Origin: Ligaoa zhengdingensis
GTDB taxonomy: Bacteria; Bacillota; Clostridia; Oscillospirales; Ruminococcaceae
Assembly: GCF_014384885.1 (NCBI RefSeq)
Contig: NZ_JACRST010000009.1
Location: 36,119 to 100,118 of the forward strand
Direction: 5' to 3'
DNA: 64,000 nucleotides
Both the position numbers and the translations under genes were made by a program. The notes under the pieces are model-generated. The model was not told the DNA's origin. It saw only the letters and a list, made by a program, of their open reading frames with translations, and made no database searches. Positions 7,564 through 15,655 of the stretch are shown piece after piece (the first letter of the stretch is position 1; each line of letters starts with the position of its first letter).

Positions 7564-8127
7564 ATGCAAAACAAATTGATGAAACGTCTATCCCTGGCCG
7601 CGCTCTTCCTGGCGCTTGGGCTGCTGCTCCCGTTTTTGACCGGCCAGATCCCGCAGATTGGGAACATGCTTCTGCCGATGCACCTGCCGGTTTTGCTCTG
7701 CGGGTTGATCTGTGGCTGGAAGTATGGCGGCGCGGTGGGGTTTGTCCTGCCGATTTTGCGCTTCTTCCTGTTTGGAATGCCGCCGATCTTTCCCACCGGC
7801 GTCGCCATGGCCTTCGAGCTGGCGACCTATGGCATTGTGATCGGTCTGCTTTACAGCCGCCTGCCGCAGAGGATCGGCGGTGTTTACCTCTCTTTAGGTG
7901 CGGCGATGGTGGCCGGCCGGTTGGTTTGGGGGCTGGTTCGCGTGCTGCTTTCGGGTGTTACAGGCAGCGCGTTCACCTGGGAGCTGTTCATGAGCGGGGC
8001 ATTTTTCAGCGCCGCGCCCGGCATTATCCTGCAATTGATGCTGATTCCGGCCGTCATGTATTCACTGAAAAGGATGGGAGTTTTGGGCTATGAATCTGCT
8101 GCCGCTGTTGGCACGACAACTCGCTGA
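7564..8127 (+). CDS. ECF transporter S component, substrate unknown
   Basis: The 187-residue protein is almost entirely hydrophobic with five or six membrane helices and a short basic N-terminus (MQNKLMKRL), the build of an S component of an energy-coupling-factor importer. No ECF ATPases or T component are nearby, so it would use the shared module encoded elsewhere. The start is set by GAGGAGG about 7 bases upstream. It overlaps the next gene by 38 bases, and the kinase-like partner suggests uptake and phosphorylation of a nucleoside-like compound. That pairing is inference. Confidence 0.75.
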   Translation: MQNKLMKRLSLAALFLALGLLLPFLTGQIPQIGNMLLPMHLPVLLCGLICGWKYGGAVGFVLPILRFFLFGMPPIFPTGVAMAFELATYGIVIGLLYSRLPQRIGGVYLSLGAAMVAGRLVWGLVRVLLSGVTGSAFTWELFMSGAFFSAAPGIILQLMLIPAVMYSLKRMGVLGYESAAAVGTTTR

Positions 8128-9154
8128 ATATCCGCTTGCCCAGCCCGTCGACCTGCTCAAGCTGCTCTATCAAAACGAGTTCGGATGCGGACACCTGATC
8201 GATGACCCGATGAAAAGCCGGAACCGGCTGAAAGAGGAATCGGACAGGCTGCCTGCGAAACAGGACGATGGGCCTTTTATAGAGCGGATCGGCAACGGCC
8301 TCTGCCGTATCCACCTGCGGGTGCTACACCGGGAGAGGCTCCGGCTAAATACCCTACACCGCTTTTTTGAGCTTTCCGCTGTCCGTCTGCGGGGCAGCCG
8401 GGACGGCTTTCTCGGGAAGGCCGCCGTGTTGGAGCAGCTCTGCCGGGACGGAGCGCTGCCCTTTGACGCGGAGGAGGTGCGCCGCCAGATTGAAGTGTGG
8501 AAAACTGGAAAAGGCCGGCCATTCCGGCACAGCGCACAGTTCCGCGCAGCTTACGCCCCCGCCTACCGGGTGGTGGAGCAGCCTTTCTGCGACTATTTAC
8601 AGCTTTTCTGCCGCATCGACAGCTTGCTGACGGAGAAGGGCAGGGTTCTGGTGGCGATCGATGGAAACTGCGCTTCGGGAAAGACCACCCTCGCCGCGCT
8701 GCTGCAACTGGTCTATGGGTGCAACATTCTGCCGATGGATCACTTCTTCCTGCGTCCGGAGCAGCGCACCGCCGAGCGGCTGGCTGAGCCGGGCGGGAAT
8801 GTGGATCACGAGCGTTTTTACCGGGAGGTTTTGGCGCCGCTCCGCAGCGGTCAGCCGTTTTCCTACCGGCCGTACCGTTGCGACAGCCGCACCCTCGGCG
8901 AGCCGGTCCCGGTGGGGCGCCGCCCGATCAACATTGTCGAGGGCTCCTACAGCCTCCACCCGGCGCTTGCGGATGCCTACGATCTCAAGGTCTTTTTATC
9001 GGTCGATCCTCAGGAACAGATGCGCCGCATCTTCGCCCGCAACGGGGAGGAGATGGCGCGGCGCTTTGCGTCCGAATGGATTCCGATGGAAGAGAACTAT
9101 TTTAAAACCTTCTCAATCGCGGAGCGCTGCGATCTGCGCTTTTCCAACGGTTGA
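8090..9154 (+). CDS. Uridine-kinase-like P-loop protein with extra N-terminal domain
   Basis: The protein has 354 residues. The C-terminal half (about 185-354) is a P-loop kinase with Walker A DGNCASGKTT, then MDHFF, and EGSYSLHP, all matching the uridine kinase/phosphoribulokinase class. The N-terminal half (about 1-180) is a separate domain of unknown function that contains FGCGHLIDDP. The start lies inside the S-component gene, with GGATGGGAG upstream, implying translational coupling. It probably phosphorylates the compound brought in by that transporter; the substrate is not defined. Confidence 0.75.
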   Translation: MNLLPLLARQLAEYPLAQPVDLLKLLYQNEFGCGHLIDDPMKSRNRLKEESDRLPAKQDDGPFIERIGNGLCRIHLRVLHRERLRLNTLHRFFELSAVRLRGSRDGFLGKAAVLEQLCRDGALPFDAEEVRRQIEVWKTGKGRPFRHSAQFRAAYAPAYRVVEQPFCDYLQLFCRIDSLLTEKGRVLVAIDGNCASGKTTLAALLQLVYGCNILPMDHFFLRPEQRTAERLAEPGGNVDHERFYREVLAPLRSGQPFSYRPYRCDSRTLGEPVPVGRRPINIVEGSYSLHPALADAYDLKVFLSVDPQEQMRRIFARNGEEMARRFASEWIPMEENYFKTFSIAERCDLRFSNG

Positions 9155-9172
9155 GACAAATGAGGGATAGTC

Positions 9173-10363
9173 ATGATGAAAAAAGATAAATTTGCAGCGC
9201 TGGCGCTGGCTGTCCTGCTGGCCGGCTGCTCTCCGGCGCAGCCGCCGGCCGCCCAAGGGATAAGCGCGTCCTCCGAGCCGTCTGCGGCTTCTGCAATACA
9301 GCTTCCAGTTGAGACGGCCCCCGAACAGCAGCGGGAGGTGTACCAGCCGGAGGAAGGGCTCACGGCGCAGGAGACCATCGCAGCTTACTTCGATCAGCAA
9401 TACCAGGCCTATACCAGCCTTTCCGACATCGATATCAGCGGCCTGCTGGATCTAAACCAGATGGAGAACCGGAATCTGCTGACCTGGCTGCAAATTCTGA
9501 ATCAGCGCCGCAGGCTGCTGCGCGAAAACGACCTCTGCTATGTGGAAACCGAGGTGTTCCCCTACACCATCCTCTATGAGGAACAGCCGGAGGACGACCG
9601 GATGTCGTTTTGGAGCAGCCGCATGGAGACCGACTACGACGAGGTCTACCATTTCCGCATCTCCGGCGAGGAGGGGAGGGCCTATCCCCCCACCTTCGCT
9701 GTCAACGCCCAGCATACCGTATTCCTCAAGCGGGAGGGCGGTATTTGGAAGATTATCCGCCATTATTACCCCGGCTCGGTGCGCAGCCTGCGCTTTGCAG
9801 GGGAGCTCACTCTGCCCTCTGAGGAGGAGATGCTCGCGGAGCTCAAGCTGGAATTTTCCTCCGCACAGGCGGCACAGGCCGTTGCGACCCCGCCGGGGGC
9901 CGCGCCCTACAACGCGGAAGCGGCGGTGGACTACGCCAACCGCTACATGGCGAAGTCCAATTCTGAGTTTTATCACATCGGCGATTGGCAGGGGAACTGC
10001 CAGAATTTTGTCTCCCAGGCGCTCAGCCATGGCTTCGGCGATGAGATGACCGGCGAGTGGTTCGGCGGCAGCGGGGGAGGTTCCGCCGCGTGGGAGAGCG
10101 TCAACTCCTTTTGGCGGTTCGCTGTGGAAAACGGCGGCATGGGCGGACAGGTCGTTCCCTCTATCGCTTCGGCGCAGGCGGGCGATGTGATGCAGACCCG
10201 CACCAAGGGGGCGGGTGACGAGGATGAATACAATCACATCCTGATCGTGACGGACGGCGAGCGCCTATTGCTGGCACAGAATTCGCCGGCGTGTCTGGTG
10301 TATTACTCCGATTTGGTGAATGTACAAACCCGCATCTTTCGGCCGTGCTATCTGTTTGCCTGA
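9173..10363 (+). CDS. Lipoprotein with putative amidase (Amidase_6) domain
   Basis: The 396-residue protein has a lipobox (VLLAGC) ending at residue 19, so it should be a lipid-anchored surface protein. Residues about 60-225 are a helical region of unknown function. Residues about 245-396 match the putative amidase domain with Cys276 in GNCQNFVSQ and His355 in YNHILIV as likely catalytic pair, as in papain-like peptidoglycan amidases. It is the last gene before the right end of the element and is transcribed in the same direction as the kinase gene, 18 bases away. The ATG at 9176 is an equal start candidate. Confidence 0.78.
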   Translation: MMKKDKFAALALAVLLAGCSPAQPPAAQGISASSEPSAASAIQLPVETAPEQQREVYQPEEGLTAQETIAAYFDQQYQAYTSLSDIDISGLLDLNQMENRNLLTWLQILNQRRRLLRENDLCYVETEVFPYTILYEEQPEDDRMSFWSSRMETDYDEVYHFRISGEEGRAYPPTFAVNAQHTVFLKREGGIWKIIRHYYPGSVRSLRFAGELTLPSEEEMLAELKLEFSSAQAAQAVATPPGAAPYNAEAAVDYANRYMAKSNSEFYHIGDWQGNCQNFVSQALSHGFGDEMTGEWFGGSGGGSAAWESVNSFWRFAVENGGMGGQVVPSIASAQAGDVMQTRTKGAGDEDEYNHILIVTDGERLLLAQNSPACLVYYSDLVNVQTRIFRPCYLFA

Positions 10364-10409
10364 CGCTGGCGCAGCCGCCAGAAACGGTTGTTATATTGCG
10401 CACGCCTCG

Positions 10410-10415
10410 CCCATG
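10410..10415 (+). other. attR core of the intervening element
   Basis: CCCATG repeats the attL core (4874-4879). The CAT at 10412-10414 is in the same codon phase as His96 of the 5' part, and the next codons (GTG ATC GAA CCC) continue the ATPase family pattern. Confidence 0.65.
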
Positions 10416-11227
10416 TGATCGAACCCCAATATCCCGGCGCATATGAGACGGTGGTCAATTTGACCAACTGCTGGGACGAGGATGCCATGCAGGCGGTGCG
10501 CGAGGGCGTGATGGATGCCGCCAAACGGAACTCCCGCTGCCACGAACGCTGCTGCCGTTTTTTAGCAGCCGCAGGTTCACTGCTCAACGACAGCGCCCGC
10601 CTCGCTGCGGACTATGTGGACGCGGGAAAGATCGCGCGCTATGCGGCCCGCGTGGCCCACAAGGAATTCCGCGGCAAAGGGATGGAACGTGGCCGGGAGA
10701 CGATCCGCTTTTTGAGCGCGGTCACCGCGCAGGGGGTCACCACATTTGCGCATACGCCTGAAGCGCTGTGCAACCGCTTATATATCGTGGAAGACGAATA
10801 TGGCGCTGCGTCGCGCCTGCTGATGAACGCGCTTCGGTCCCACGCGCTATCCGCCGGGCTGGATATCATTTCATGTTACTGCATCTCTTCTCCGTTTGAT
10901 AAACTGGAGCATATCCTGATCCCCGAGCTGGGCGTTGGCTTCCTGACCGCGAACCGCTACCATCCCTTTGAGATCGACAGCTACCGCTGCGTCCATGCGC
11001 GCCGCTTTATGGATATGGATGGGCTGCGCACCAAAAAACAGCGCCTTTCGTTCAACCGCAAGGCGATCGCGGAGCTGCTGGGGGAGGCGAGCCGCCTGCT
11101 GGCGGAGGCCAAGGAGATCCATGACGAGCTGGAGCGCTTCTATACGGCAAATATGAATTTTAATCAGGTCGATGCTGTCTGCAAAAAGACGATAGAGAAG
11201 TTTTTGAGCCTGTGCGATCACGACTAA
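10412..11227 (+). pseudogene. 3' part of the interrupted two-repeat P-loop ATPase
   Basis: From His at 10412 the frame reads 271 residues to a stop at 11225 and continues the ATPase: HVIEPQYPGAYETVVNLTNCWDE directly follows the DGTPPH of the 5' part in family members. It has no ribosome site or start of its own; only a TTG at 10388 inside element sequence is in frame. The rejoined protein would have 366 residues. Residues about 100-190 of this part are a degenerate copy of the first half (RFLSAVTAQGV, then HALSAGLDIISCYC), with the Walker A position reading EDEYGAAS. So only the N-terminal repeat can bind ATP in the usual way. Confidence 0.8.
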
Positions 11228-11240
11228 AAGGGGCAAAGAG

Positions 11241-11283
11241 AAAAGGCCATGTGGACGAATCCGATTCCACATGGCCTTTTTGC
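11241..11283. terminator. Bidirectional terminator between the ATPase 3' part and yaaA
   Basis: A perfect 15-base stem (11241-11255 with 11266-11280), A-run on the left and T-run on the right, lies between convergent genes. Confidence 0.9.
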
Positions 11284-11284
11284 A

Positions 11285-12040
11285 TCAATCCTCTCCCTCG
11301 GGGCACTGGACAAAGGTGAATTTGGACGGGCTGGAAAGGCGCGGCAGGAACCGATACCCACCCCAGCAAAACTGCTTGAGCGCTTCCGGGTCGTCGATGC
11401 GGTTTTTTACCAGGTAACGCGCCATCTGCCCCCGCGCGGTTTTGGCGGCGGTGGGCAGCATCCGCAGCCGGTCCCGTTTGGGCACAAGAAAATCGCAGGT
11501 GATCATCCGGTCGCCCTCCCGCAGGTGGGGGAGAAAAGCGCGGGAATATTCCCCCGAAGCCAGATTGATGACCGTCTCGCCTGGGGCAAACAGGTCCCGA
11601 CAGAGCCGGTCCCCCCAGAAGCTGTACAGGCTTTCGCCGTCCACGCGCAGCTTGCATTGCAGCTCCAGCCGGTAGGGAAGGATTCCGTCGCTGGGGCGCA
11701 GCAGGCCATAAAATGCGCTGACGATGCGCAGATGGCGGTCGGCAAATGCGAAGTCATCCGGGGTGAAGTCCAGCGCGGCGATGTTCTGGTATTGCAATCC
11801 ACGGTAGGCGAGCAGCGCGGGCGAGCCGGGCAGATCGGGGTCGAACGCCTGATAAGCGGCGAATGCGCTGAACGCCAGCTGGGGATTGATGTTCATCAGT
11901 GTCTCGAGCTGCCAGGGGGTGTATTCCTTCAGGATTTGATGCAGCCGCGCGGTCTGCGCGCGGTATTGCGGCCGGGACGGATATACCCCATCCGCCTGGG
12001 CCTGCACCATATTTTTGGCCGGGGAAATGATCGCAATCAT
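11285..12040 (-). CDS. yaaA: Peroxide stress protein YaaA (UPF0246)
   Basis: The 251-residue protein starts MIAIISPAKNM, the conserved N-terminus of YaaA, and contains AYRGLQYQNI, FYGLLRPSDGILPYRLE and NLASGEYS, all family signatures. In E. coli YaaA limits free iron and DNA damage under peroxide, and the fold binds DNA. The size matches the family. It stands alone on the minus strand, sharing a terminator with the ATPase 3' part. Confidence 0.93.
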   Translation of the reverse strand: MIAIISPAKNMVQAQADGVYPSRPQYRAQTARLHQILKEYTPWQLETLMNINPQLAFSAFAAYQAFDPDLPGSPALLAYRGLQYQNIAALDFTPDDFAFADRHLRIVSAFYGLLRPSDGILPYRLELQCKLRVDGESLYSFWGDRLCRDLFAPGETVINLASGEYSRAFLPHLREGDRMITCDFLVPKRDRLRMLPTAAKTARGQMARYLVKNRIDDPEALKQFCWGGYRFLPRLSSPSKFTFVQCPEGED

Positions 12041-12113
12041 AGGGTCTCCTCGTTTTTTCCCCTATGATAACACGCCGCTTTGCCACATGCAACCGGATGA
12101 AAACGGAAATGGT

Positions 12114-12142
12114 TTGCAATCGCGGAAAAACTCTTCTATAAT
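12114..12142 (+). promoter_or_regulatory. Sigma-A promoter for the SGNH hydrolase gene
   Basis: TTGCAA (12114-12119) and a consensus TATAAT (12137-12142) with a 17-base spacer, 67 bases before the start codon. Confidence 0.75.
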
Positions 12143-12208
12143 GGCAGTAATGGCGGTGACGGAATCTGCCGAAATATGCGGCTTATATCAAATAGAAGGG
12201 GCGAAACG

Positions 12209-13171
12209 ATGATGATTAATCATAAATCAACGAGGCGCAGCCTGCGCACCGGTTGGATTGCAGCCGGGGCGGCGCTGGCTGTGGGCCTGATTGCAGCGGC
12301 GGTGCTGTGCCTGGCTCTGCGGCCGGACGAGGCCGCGCCGTCCGAGGTGATCCCGGCGGAATCCTCCGCGGTGGTAATGCCCTCTTCTTTGTCGAGTCAG
12401 GAGCCCGAGCCGGGGTCCCAATCGGAACCAGAGAGTCTCCCTGAGCCGTCCTCCTCACAGTCCCTCTCATCGGAGGAGCTGGCGGCCGAACCGGAGGAGA
12501 GCGGCGCGTCCTCCGCGGAGGAGGAACCGTCCGGCGAACAGCCCGCTCCGCTCTCTGGCGACGCACTGGTGCCGGAGGGCGAGGAGATGGATAACTCCTA
12601 CTTCGACGATGCGGTGTTTGTCGGGGATTCGATCACCAGCGGTATTGCGCTGTACGGTGTGATGGCCAACACCAAGGTGCTGGCGGCGCAAAATATCAAC
12701 CTGGCCTCGGTGTACACCTCGCCCGCCATCCGCCTGAAGGACGGCAGTAAGGTGGCGATCATGGACGCAATCGCCGGCGGGGATTACCGGAAGATTTACG
12801 TGATGCTGGGCGGCAACGAGATTCGGGACGAGTCGGAGGAGGCGTTCTTAACCCGGTATAGTAAATTGATTGACGACTTGCGCGACCTGTATCCCGACGC
12901 GATTTTGTACATCCAATCCATTTTGCCGGTGACCAAAAACAACAGGTACCGCATGGATAACGCGCGCATCGACCGGTTCAACGAGGCTTTGCTCGACCTC
13001 TGCTCCGAAAAAGGGATCCACTACCTGAATGTGGCCGAATGCTTTAAGGACGAAAAGGGGATGCTGCCCGATTCCGCTTCTCCTACCGACGGCATGCACT
13101 TTGGAACGGCCTACTATGAAAAATGGTTTGCCTATCTGCGCAAACACGCCCTGCCAGTCGAGGCGGAGTAG
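12209..13171 (+). CDS. Membrane-anchored SGNH/GDSL hydrolase
   Basis: The protein has 320 residues from the ATG at 12209. A basic N-terminus and one membrane segment (about 15-38) are followed by a long Ser/Glu/Pro-rich linker (about 40-125). The SGNH domain starts with FVGDSITSG (nucleophile Ser), then LGGNEIRD, and ends with PTDGMHFG supplying Asp and His. Such proteins act outside the membrane as O-acetyl or lipid esterases, often on cell wall or exopolysaccharide. The substrate is unknown. The linker has low complexity and will vary between strains. Confidence 0.85.
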   Translation: MMINHKSTRRSLRTGWIAAGAALAVGLIAAAVLCLALRPDEAAPSEVIPAESSAVVMPSSLSSQEPEPGSQSEPESLPEPSSSQSLSSEELAAEPEESGASSAEEEPSGEQPAPLSGDALVPEGEEMDNSYFDDAVFVGDSITSGIALYGVMANTKVLAAQNINLASVYTSPAIRLKDGSKVAIMDAIAGGDYRKIYVMLGGNEIRDESEEAFLTRYSKLIDDLRDLYPDAILYIQSILPVTKNNRYRMDNARIDRFNEALLDLCSEKGIHYLNVAECFKDEKGMLPDSASPTDGMHFGTAYYEKWFAYLRKHALPVEAE

Positions 13172-13264
13172 CACAGAGGTGTGCATAGTGCTGCGAAAAG
13201 AAGGAAAACTGGGTTAGTCGGCGGATCGTTACAGCCGACTAAACCAGAAGATGGAGGCTTTGCC

Positions 13265-13525
13265 ATGAAGCGGGAGTTTACAGCGCAGATCAAAAAGGTG
13301 CCGGATGTGGACGGCGCCTATGTGGAAATTCCCTTTGACGTAAAAGCGGTGTACGGCAAGGGTCGGGTCAAGGTGCACGCCACCTTTGACGGGGAACCGT
13401 ACGACGGCAGTTTGGTGCGGATGGGCACCCCCTGCCACATCATCGGTATCCGCAAGGAGATTCGGGCCAAGATCGGCAAGCAGCCGGGCGACTGGGTGGC
13501 TGTGACGGTGGAAGAACGGGACTAG
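13265..13525 (+). CDS. DUF1905-domain protein
   Basis: The 86-residue protein starts at the ATG after GGAGG (MKREFTAQIKK). It matches the small beta-barrel DUF1905: EIPFDVKAVYGKGRVKVHAT followed by YDGSLVRMG and IRKEIRAKIGKQPGD. In many bacteria this domain is fused to a YdeI-like tail; here it stands alone. Function is unknown. It is followed 50 bases later by the WYL regulator. Confidence 0.85.
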   Translation: MKREFTAQIKKVPDVDGAYVEIPFDVKAVYGKGRVKVHATFDGEPYDGSLVRMGTPCHIIGIRKEIRAKIGKQPGDWVAVTVEERD

Positions 13526-13575
13526 CGCGGCGGGCACATCATCGGTCGCGCTTTGACAGCACAGGAGGGAGTAAG

Positions 13576-14574
13576 ATGGCGAAACAGTCGAACCAAAAGC
13601 TCAAACTTTTGTATCTGTGGAGAATTTTAATGGAGCGCACCGACGAAGAGCATCCGATGACCACGGCCGAGTTGATTTCGGCACTGGAAGGGTACGGCGT
13701 CCCGGCAGAGCGCAAGAGCATCTATGCCGACCTGGAGGCGCTCGAATTGTTCGGCTTGGACATCGTCCGGAACCGCCGTCGGGGCTGTTACGTGGGGGAA
13801 CGGCCCTTTCAGCTCGCGGAGCTCAAGCTGCTCGTCGATGCGGTGCAGTCTTCCAGATTTATCACCCACCGTAAATCGGAGGAGCTCATCAAAAAAGTGG
13901 AGGGGCTGGCGAGCGTCCACCAGGCGCGCACACTTCAGCGGCAGGTGTACGTGGCGAATCGGATCAAGACGATGAACGAGAGCATCTACTACAATGTAGA
14001 CAAGGTCCATTCCGCCATCTCTGCGGGGAAAAAGATCACCTTCCATTACTTCGAGTGGACCTGCGAGGGCAAAAAGCGCCTGCGGCACGATGGAAAGCTC
14101 TACCGCATCAGCCCGTGGGCGCTCACCTGGGACGACGAGAATTACTATATGATCGGGTTTGACAGCAAGCGGAACAGCATTCGCCACTACCGTGTGGACA
14201 AGATGCAGGACATCTCGGTCACCAAAGAAAACCGGGACGGGCAGGAGCATTTTGAGTGCTTCGATATGGCTGTTTACTCCAAAAAGATGTTCGGCATGTT
14301 CAATGGGCGCGAGGAAACCGTGCGCTTGCGCTTTGCCAACCGGCTGGCTGGCGTGGTGATCGACCGGTTCGGGCGGGATATCCCCATGACCCGCAGCGGC
14401 CCAGAGCATTTTGTCATCAACCTGCAGGTGGCGGTCAGCCCACAATTTCTTTCTTGGCTGTTCGCCTTCGGCGCAGACGTCACGGTGCTGTCGCCGGACA
14501 GTGTGATCGATCAGCTGCGGCAGCAGGCGCAGGCCGTGCTGGGGCAGTACCAGCAGGGCGCGCCGGTCGGATGA
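13576..14574 (+). CDS. WYL-domain transcriptional regulator (DeoR-like HTH)
   Basis: The protein has 332 residues. Residues about 1-65 form a winged helix (LYLWRILMERTDEEHPMTTAELISAL, then RKSIYADLEALE). Residues about 135-225 are a WYL domain (ITFHYFEW, RISPWALTWDDENYYMIGFD), and the rest is the WCX C-terminal extension. WYL domains sense nucleic-acid or nucleotide ligands. Nothing nearby reveals the target genes. Confidence 0.9.
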   Translation: MAKQSNQKLKLLYLWRILMERTDEEHPMTTAELISALEGYGVPAERKSIYADLEALELFGLDIVRNRRRGCYVGERPFQLAELKLLVDAVQSSRFITHRKSEELIKKVEGLASVHQARTLQRQVYVANRIKTMNESIYYNVDKVHSAISAGKKITFHYFEWTCEGKKRLRHDGKLYRISPWALTWDDENYYMIGFDSKRNSIRHYRVDKMQDISVTKENRDGQEHFECFDMAVYSKKMFGMFNGREETVRLRFANRLAGVVIDRFGRDIPMTRSGPEHFVINLQVAVSPQFLSWLFAFGADVTVLSPDSVIDQLRQQAQAVLGQYQQGAPVG

Positions 14575-14642
14575 TATAGTCCTTCTTATGGGACACTTTC
14601 TGCGGTATAGTAGAGATACCAAAACGAAAGGAAGTGTCGGTC

Positions 14643-14771
14643 ATGAAGGAGTTCAGAATCAAGTGGGTAAAGGGGCATGTGGAAGTGTTCGATGCGGCGG
14701 GACGTTTTCTGTTCTCCGCCGACACCGAGCAGGAGGCTCTGGACGACCTGGAGGAATTGAGCGCGGCGTGA
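14643..14771 (+). CDS. Small conserved-looking protein, 42 residues
   Basis: The ORF begins MKEFRIKWVKGHVEVFD, with AAAGGAAG about 9 bases before the ATG, and ends 20 bases before the AraC start. The sequence reads like a compact beta-beta-alpha protein (VEVFDAAGRFLFSADT then a helix EALDDLEEL). I recall similar very short hypothetical proteins in gut Clostridia but cannot assign a function. It is probably co-transcribed with the AraC regulator. Confidence 0.6.
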   Translation: MKEFRIKWVKGHVEVFDAAGRFLFSADTEQEALDDLEELSAA

Positions 14772-14791
14772 CCGCGCAGAGGGGGTGCGGG

Positions 14792-15616
14792 ATGCGGCTG
14801 CAATTTCAAAACCGCTGTTTCAACGAAATGGGGCGCACCGCGTCCCATCTCTACATCCGGCCGCACCCGCTGCTGCAACCATACGTCGCCCATTACACCA
14901 TCACCATGGCGGGAGGAGAGGCGCGAACCGATACCCTCGCCTTGGTGCCGGACGCCAGCGGATGCCTGATTTTTGGTCCGACCTCAAACGGCTTGCAGGG
15001 AACCGTCTACGGAGCTACAACCCGGACGGTGGTGGTCAACAACGACCTGGATGTGAACCCGCTGCGCCTGTTTGTGGAGTTCCTGCCCGGCGGGCTGGGG
15101 CGGTTTCTCTGCGCCGGCCCGGCCGAGCTCACCGATCTGCGGCCGGCCCTCTCCGACGTGGACCGCGGGCTGGAGCGGGCAGTGGCGGAGGCCTATGAGC
15201 GGGCGGAGGATCTCGACGCCTGGGTGTGTCTTGTAGAACAGCTCCTGCTCAGGCGGCTGCCGCCGGACGGCCTTCCAGCGCCCCTCTGTGCGGCGATGGC
15301 GCACGGCCGCGGCGCGGGCGGGCAGCTCACAGTGGCTCACCTGGCGGCTCTCGCGGGATACAGCGAGCGGCAGGTCAACCGGATGTTCCGGGATCATGTC
15401 GGGGTGAGTGCAAAGACCTTTCTGCGTCTGGTGCGCATCAACGGCGCAATCCAGCGGATGCAGCGGCGCGAAGTCGCCCTGACTACGCTTGCGCAGGAGT
15501 CGGGCTTTTACGATCAGTCGCACTTTATCCGCGAATTTAAGGCGGTGTGCGGGGTAACCCCGCGGCAATACCTCGAAGGGATGTCCGGTTTTTACAATGA
15601 AGCGCTCAAATTCTGA
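14792..15616 (+). CDS. AraC-family transcriptional regulator
   Basis: The protein has 274 residues from the ATG at 14792, preceded by GAGGGGGTG. The N-terminal part (about 1-170) is a ligand-binding region of the DUF6597/AraC type. The C-terminal 100 residues carry two helix-turn-helix units (LTVAHLAALAGYSERQVNRMFRD and VALTTLAQESGFYDQSHFIREFK) ending in GVTPRQYL. It sits 39 bases upstream of a VOC-family gene that it may control. Confidence 0.88.
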   Translation: MRLQFQNRCFNEMGRTASHLYIRPHPLLQPYVAHYTITMAGGEARTDTLALVPDASGCLIFGPTSNGLQGTVYGATTRTVVVNNDLDVNPLRLFVEFLPGGLGRFLCAGPAELTDLRPALSDVDRGLERAVAEAYERAEDLDAWVCLVEQLLLRRLPPDGLPAPLCAAMAHGRGAGGQLTVAHLAALAGYSERQVNRMFRDHVGVSAKTFLRLVRINGAIQRMQRREVALTTLAQESGFYDQSHFIREFKAVCGVTPRQYLEGMSGFYNEALKF

Positions 15617-15655
15617 GGTATGATGGGGGAAACCAAAGAGAAAGGGGCGATTGAA

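Larger units (their letters stand above)
4879..10414 (+). mobile_element. 5.5-kb serine-recombinase element inserted in an ATPase gene (skin-like)
   Basis: The span lies between the two halves of one ATPase gene and measures 5,536 bp between equivalent codons. It contains a small coupled ORF, a large serine recombinase, a MerR regulator, an ECF S component, a uridine-kinase-like protein and an amidase-like lipoprotein. No phage structural or conjugation genes are present. The recombinase sits at the left end, about 250 bases from attL, which is the usual arrangement. Excision at CCCATG would rejoin the host frame without adding or losing a codon. Developmental control of excision, as for skin in sigK, is an inference. 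Confidence 0.78.

Noticed and set aside
4879..10414. Prophage or conjugative transposon
   Set aside because: No capsid, tail, lysis, replication or conjugation genes are present; only a recombinase and metabolic cargo.
10388..11227. Calling the right-hand ATPase part a complete independent gene from TTG at 10388
   Set aside because: There is no ribosome site, the first 8 codons lie in element DNA, and the protein would lack Walker A. It is the 3' part of the gene begun at 4591.
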